This document shows positions 5,818 to 10,017 of a stretch of DNA of 10,017 bases, piece after piece. The notes beneath the pieces were generated by a model. That model was not told the DNA's origin and did no database searches. It saw only the letters and a program-made list of their open reading frames with translations. This DNA comes from Betaproteobacteria bacterium (lineage in GTDB: Bacteria; Pseudomonadota; Gammaproteobacteria; Burkholderiales; SG8-39), in assembly GCA_011391295.1 (NCBI GenBank), contig JAABQT010000038.1, positions 1-10,017 of the forward strand. Reading direction: 5' to 3'. A program made the position numbers and the translations under genes. Position 1 is the stretch's first letter, and every line of letters begins with the position of its first letter.

Positions 5818-6426
5818 ATGTACAAGTCCGTAACCGTCCTCCTCCTCGTGCTCGCGGCCGGCTGCAGCAGCGGACCGCGGGATCAAGCCTCCGTGCCAGC
5901 GCTGGATCCGGGGCGCAAGGTGAGCGAGCAGGACTGCAGCAGGCCCCTCGATGCCGACGGCGGCAACCTGATGTGCCGTCGGCTCTCCGAGGCCGAGCGC
6001 CGCGCCATCATCGCGGAGGAGGAGCGGCAGGCGAGCGCCCGGCGGGAAGCCGCGGAGCGCGCCGAGCGCGAGCGCCTCGAGCGTGAGCGCGCCGAGCAGC
6101 TTGCCCGGGAAGAGGCCGCCCGGAAGATGCGGGCTGCCGAGGAGGCGCGGATCGCCGCCGAGGCCGCGCGCAAGGCCCAGGAAGCGCGCGAGCGCCAGGA
6201 GAGGGCGGAGGCAGAAGCCCGTGCCCGCCAGCGAGCCGAGCAGGAAGCGCGTGAGGCAGCCGCGCGCGAGTGCCGGCGCCTCGAGCAGGAACGGCTCGAC
6301 GGCCGCGCTCTACTCGCGGACTTCGTCGCCAGGTACGGCAAGATCGAGGAAAACAAGGGGATAGCCGGGGAGATCACCGCGTTCCTCAACAAGGCTCCCA
6401 AGGTGAAGCCATGCCCGCCAGCATGA
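5818..6426 (+). CDS. Coiled-coil lipoprotein of unknown function
   Basis: The 202-residue product starts at ATG 5818, two bases after a purine-rich AAGGGAGAG (5807-5815) that serves as ribosome binding site. It opens with a lipoprotein signal peptide: Lys3, the hydrophobic run VTVLLLVLAAG, and lipobox cysteine Cys16 followed by SSG, which predicts retention via lipid in the outer membrane. Residues 17-56 are a short linker with Cys40 and Cys53. Residues 57-160 are almost only Glu, Arg, Ala, Gln and Lys with heptad-like spacing, a long charged single helix or coiled coil. The C-terminal 40 residues (ALLADFVARYGKIEENKGIAG) form a small compact tail ending KPCPPA. I recognise no named family. 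Low-complexity similarity to TolA or other coiled coils would be misleading. A structural or envelope-spacer role is a guess. Confidence 0.75.
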   Translation: MYKSVTVLLLVLAAGCSSGPRDQASVPALDPGRKVSEQDCSRPLDADGGNLMCRRLSEAERRAIIAEEERQASARREAAERAERERLERERAEQLAREEAARKMRAAEEARIAAEAARKAQEARERQERAEAEARARQRAEQEAREAAARECRRLEQERLDGRALLADFVARYGKIEENKGIAGEITAFLNKAPKVKPCPPA

Positions 6427-6435
6427 AAGGTGTCG

Positions 6436-7926
<1,491 letters not shown>

Positions 7927-7935
7927 CGGCTTATT

Positions 7936-9540
7936 CTACTGAGCCGCCTGCGGCGGCAGCCGGGTGTAGCGCTCGGCGAGTTGCCCGAATTCGCGCAGGG
8001 ACTTCGCGCCATCGAATCCATCGCCAAGCTCCTGCGCGAGCACGCCGGCAACGCGCTGCGCAATTGAAGCCGCCAGGCGCGCGTCCAGAAACAGCAGGCG
8101 CGAGCGCCGCGCCAGCACATCCTCCACAGTGCGCGCGTATTCGTAGCGCACGGCGAAGCGCACCATGGCCTCCGACAGTCCTGGCACCAGTTCGTGCTGT
8201 GCGCCGGGCAGGGACTGCACCATTGGCGCCTCGGTGCCGTAGAGGTGCAGGCCCGGCGCGTCGCTCAACGGGCGCTCGCCGGCGGCGGGCGCACCGACCA
8301 GCGGCAGGGCGGCGGTCGCGCCGGGCGGGCGCCCCGGCAGGAGGCCGTTGGCCATGCAGTGCGCGAGCACGTCTTCGGCCATGGAGCGGTAGGTGGTCCA
8401 TTTGCCGCCGGTGACCGTAACCAGTCCGGAGCGCTCCACCAGCACTGCATGCTCGCGCGACAGCGCCTTGGTATCGCCGGGATCCTCGTTGGGCGGCTTG
8501 ACCAGCGGCCGCAGCCCGACCCACACCGAGCGGATGTCCGCGCGCGTCGGTGCTTTCACCAGGTAGCGCGAGGCTTCTGCCAGGATGAAGTCGATTTCTT
8601 CGCGGAACGGCTCGGGCTCGATCGCCAGGTCGTTGCGCGGCGTATCGGTGGTGCCCAGGATGGTCTTGCCGAGCCAGGGCACGGCGAACAGCACGCGGCC
8701 GTCTTCGGTCTTGGGCACCAGGATCGCGTGGCCGCCCGGGAGAAAGTCGCGGTCCACGACCACGTGCACGCCCTGGCTCGGCGCCACCAGGTTGCCGCGC
8801 GGCGCGCGGTCCATCCGGCGGACCGCGTCCACCCAGACGCCGGCGGCGTTGACCACGCAGCGCGTGCGCAGTACCAGGCGCCGCCCGCTTTCGCGGTCCT
8901 CGACTTCCACGCCCGCGATGCGGCCGCCCTCATGCATCAGGCCCACGGCGGCACAGTGGTTGAGCACGCTCGCGCCGCGCGCGATCGCGGTGCGTGCCAG
9001 CGCGAGCGCCAGGCGTGCATCGTCGAACTGGCCGTCCCAGTAGCGCACCGCGCCCGCCAGGCCGCGCACTTGCAGGCCTGGCGCCAGGTGCACCGCGGCG
9101 TCCGCGCCGAGAAACTCGGTTCGGCCCTGGCGCTGCCGGCCGGCCAGGAGGTCGTACAGCATCAGTCCGCTGCCGTAGAACCATTGATCGAACCAGCGGC
9201 CCCGCGCGCCGTAGACGGGCAGCAGGAAGGGCAGCGGCTGGACGAGGTGCGGTGCATTGCGCAGGAGGATGGCGCGCTCGCGCAGCGCTTCGCGCACCAG
9301 CTTGAGATTGCCTTGCGCGAGATAGCGTACGCCGCCGTGCACCAGCTTGGTGGCGCGCGACGAGGTGCCCTTGGCGAAGTCTTCGGCCTCGACCAGCGCG
9401 ACCGACAGGCCGCGCGCGGCCGCGTCCAGTGCTACGCCCAGGCCGGTGGCGCCGCCGCCGATCACCACCAGGTCCCAGGCGAGGACCTGCGCGAGCATGC
9501 GCGCCAGGTCGCGGCGCGCTGGTTGCTGCGCGGCACTCAT
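7936..9540 (-). CDS. glpD: Aerobic glycerol-3-phosphate dehydrogenase
   Basis: This FAD-dependent, membrane-associated enzyme oxidises sn-glycerol 3-phosphate to dihydroxyacetone phosphate and passes electrons to quinone. The 534-residue product has the dinucleotide-binding motif VVIGGGATGLG (25-35) with the acidic residue ending the second strand (VALVE, Glu51). It also has the family signature SRATKLVHGGVRYL (61-74), the FAD-site text VVNAAGVWVDAV, and GGKWTTYRSMAEDVLAH in the C-terminal half. About 20 residues precede the FAD fold, slightly more than the minimal GlpD, with no signal peptide. The ATG overlaps the glpR stop (ATGA, 9540-9537 on the - strand), so translation is probably coupled. 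glpK follows 9 bases after its stop. Identification is secure. Confidence 0.96.
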   Translation of the reverse strand: MSAAQQPARRDLARMLAQVLAWDLVVIGGGATGLGVALDAAARGLSVALVEAEDFAKGTSSRATKLVHGGVRYLAQGNLKLVREALRERAILLRNAPHLVQPLPFLLPVYGARGRWFDQWFYGSGLMLYDLLAGRQRQGRTEFLGADAAVHLAPGLQVRGLAGAVRYWDGQFDDARLALALARTAIARGASVLNHCAAVGLMHEGGRIAGVEVEDRESGRRLVLRTRCVVNAAGVWVDAVRRMDRAPRGNLVAPSQGVHVVVDRDFLPGGHAILVPKTEDGRVLFAVPWLGKTILGTTDTPRNDLAIEPEPFREEIDFILAEASRYLVKAPTRADIRSVWVGLRPLVKPPNEDPGDTKALSREHAVLVERSGLVTVTGGKWTTYRSMAEDVLAHCMANGLLPGRPPGATAALPLVGAPAAGERPLSDAPGLHLYGTEAPMVQSLPGAQHELVPGLSEAMVRFAVRYEYARTVEDVLARRSRLLFLDARLAASIAQRVAGVLAQELGDGFDGAKSLREFGQLAERYTRLPPQAAQ

Positions 9541-10017
9541 CTGGCGCCGGCGTTCGCCTCGTCAGCGTATTCGATGGCGATGTCGACCGCCACGTTGTGC
9601 TCCGCGCAAATGCGCTGCAGCTGTTCGGGCGGCGCCGCATCGGTGACGAAATGGTCGATGTCAGAAATGTGGCCGATGCGCACCGGCGCGGAGCGCCCGT
9701 ATTTCAGGCCGTCGGCGACCAGGATGGCGCGGCGGCTGCTCTCCACGATCTTGCGCGACACCTCCACCTCGCGGTAGTCGTAGTCCAGCAGGCTGCCGTC
9801 TTCGTCTATCGCGGAAGTGCCGATGATCGCGTAGTCCACCTTGAACTGGCGCAGGAATTCCACCGCCGGCTCGCCGACGATGCCGCCATCCGAATGGCGC
9901 AGCACGCCGCCAGCCACGATCACCTCGATCTCCGTGTAGCCCTGCAGGATGTTGACCACATTCATGTTGTTGGTGATCACCATCAGGCCCTTGTGCGAGC
10001 GCAGGGCGGTGGCGACC
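9537..10017 (-). CDS. glpR: DeoR-family repressor of glycerol metabolism, C-terminal part
   Basis: The frame is open from the window edge, so the N-terminal helix-turn-helix is outside the window; 159 codons plus stop are present. The visible part is the DeoR C-terminal sensor domain: LMVITNNMNVVNIL, then VIVAGGVLRHSDGGIVGEPA, then DYAIIGTSAIDEDGSLLDYDYREVEVS (as DYAIIGTSAIDEDG followed by the D-Y-R-E-V-E-V helix), then ILVADGLKYGRSA. These blocks bind a sugar phosphate or glycerol 3-phosphate effector in the family. Position directly before glpD and glpK, with an ATGA overlap, makes GlpR the natural name: it would repress the operon until glycerol 3-phosphate accumulates. The promoter and operator lie beyond the window. 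Confidence 0.9.
   Translation of the reverse strand, partial: VATALRSHKGLMVITNNMNVVNILQGYTEIEVIVAGGVLRHSDGGIVGEPAVEFLRQFKVDYAIIGTSAIDEDGSLLDYDYREVEVSRKIVESSRRAILVADGLKYGRSAPVRIGHISDIDHFVTDAAPPEQLQRICAEHNVAVDIAIEYADEANAGAR

Noticed and set aside
6427..6435. A bidirectional terminator between the lipoprotein gene and glpK
   Set aside because: The gap is only 9 bases and I see no stem with T-runs in or around it.
8194..9777. A 527-codon open frame on the + strand opposite glpD and glpR
   Set aside because: It is a shadow frame of two securely identified genes; its translation is low-complexity with no recognisable motif.

Overview
The window is GC-rich (roughly two thirds G+C by eye) with dense, tightly packed genes. 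The yhdP-tldD adjacency and the style of the GlpR/GlpD/GlpK proteins suggest a betaproteobacterium or a close environmental relative. This taxonomic reading is inference.

Layout. (1) Positions 1-3539, + strand, look like one transcription unit. It holds the 3' end of a YhdP-type AsmA-like protein, the metalloprotease tldD, and two genes for class I CoA-transferase-fold subunits. Both junctions after tldD are 4-base GTGA overlaps. (2) Positions 3540-5817 are an accessory patch of mixed origin. It contains a lower-GC non-coding stretch, a complete integron-type gene cassette (small ABM-fold protein plus an attC site), a decayed glpK fragment on the - strand, a fic gene with its own strong sigma70-type promoter, and the decayed N-terminus of an IS110-type transposase on the - strand. 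(3) Positions 5818-6426, + strand, encode a coiled-coil lipoprotein. (4) Positions 6436-10017, - strand, are a glycerol catabolism operon read glpR -> glpD -> glpK. glpR runs off the window edge, and glpK converges on the lipoprotein gene with a 9-base gap.

How the genes work together. GlpK phosphorylates glycerol, GlpD oxidises glycerol 3-phosphate into the quinone pool, and GlpR is the expected repressor. The upstream operon links an envelope lipid-transport protein, a peptide-processing protease and an acyl-CoA enzyme pair; the functional link is not obvious. The CoA-transferase-like pair appears to lack the catalytic glutamate of true CoA-transferases.

Most interesting points. The ABM gene is bounded by matching integron core sites: GTTGTGCGTC at 3736-3745 is the exact reverse complement of GACGCACAAC at 4100-4109, followed by an attC fold with one extrahelical base. 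The fic promoter (TTGACG-N16-TAGAAT) is surrounded by five copies of the hexamer TCGCCA in 107 bases, as two pairs each with 12-base spacing plus one inverted copy. This looks like an operator, possibly read by the winged-helix domain at the C-terminus of the Fic protein.
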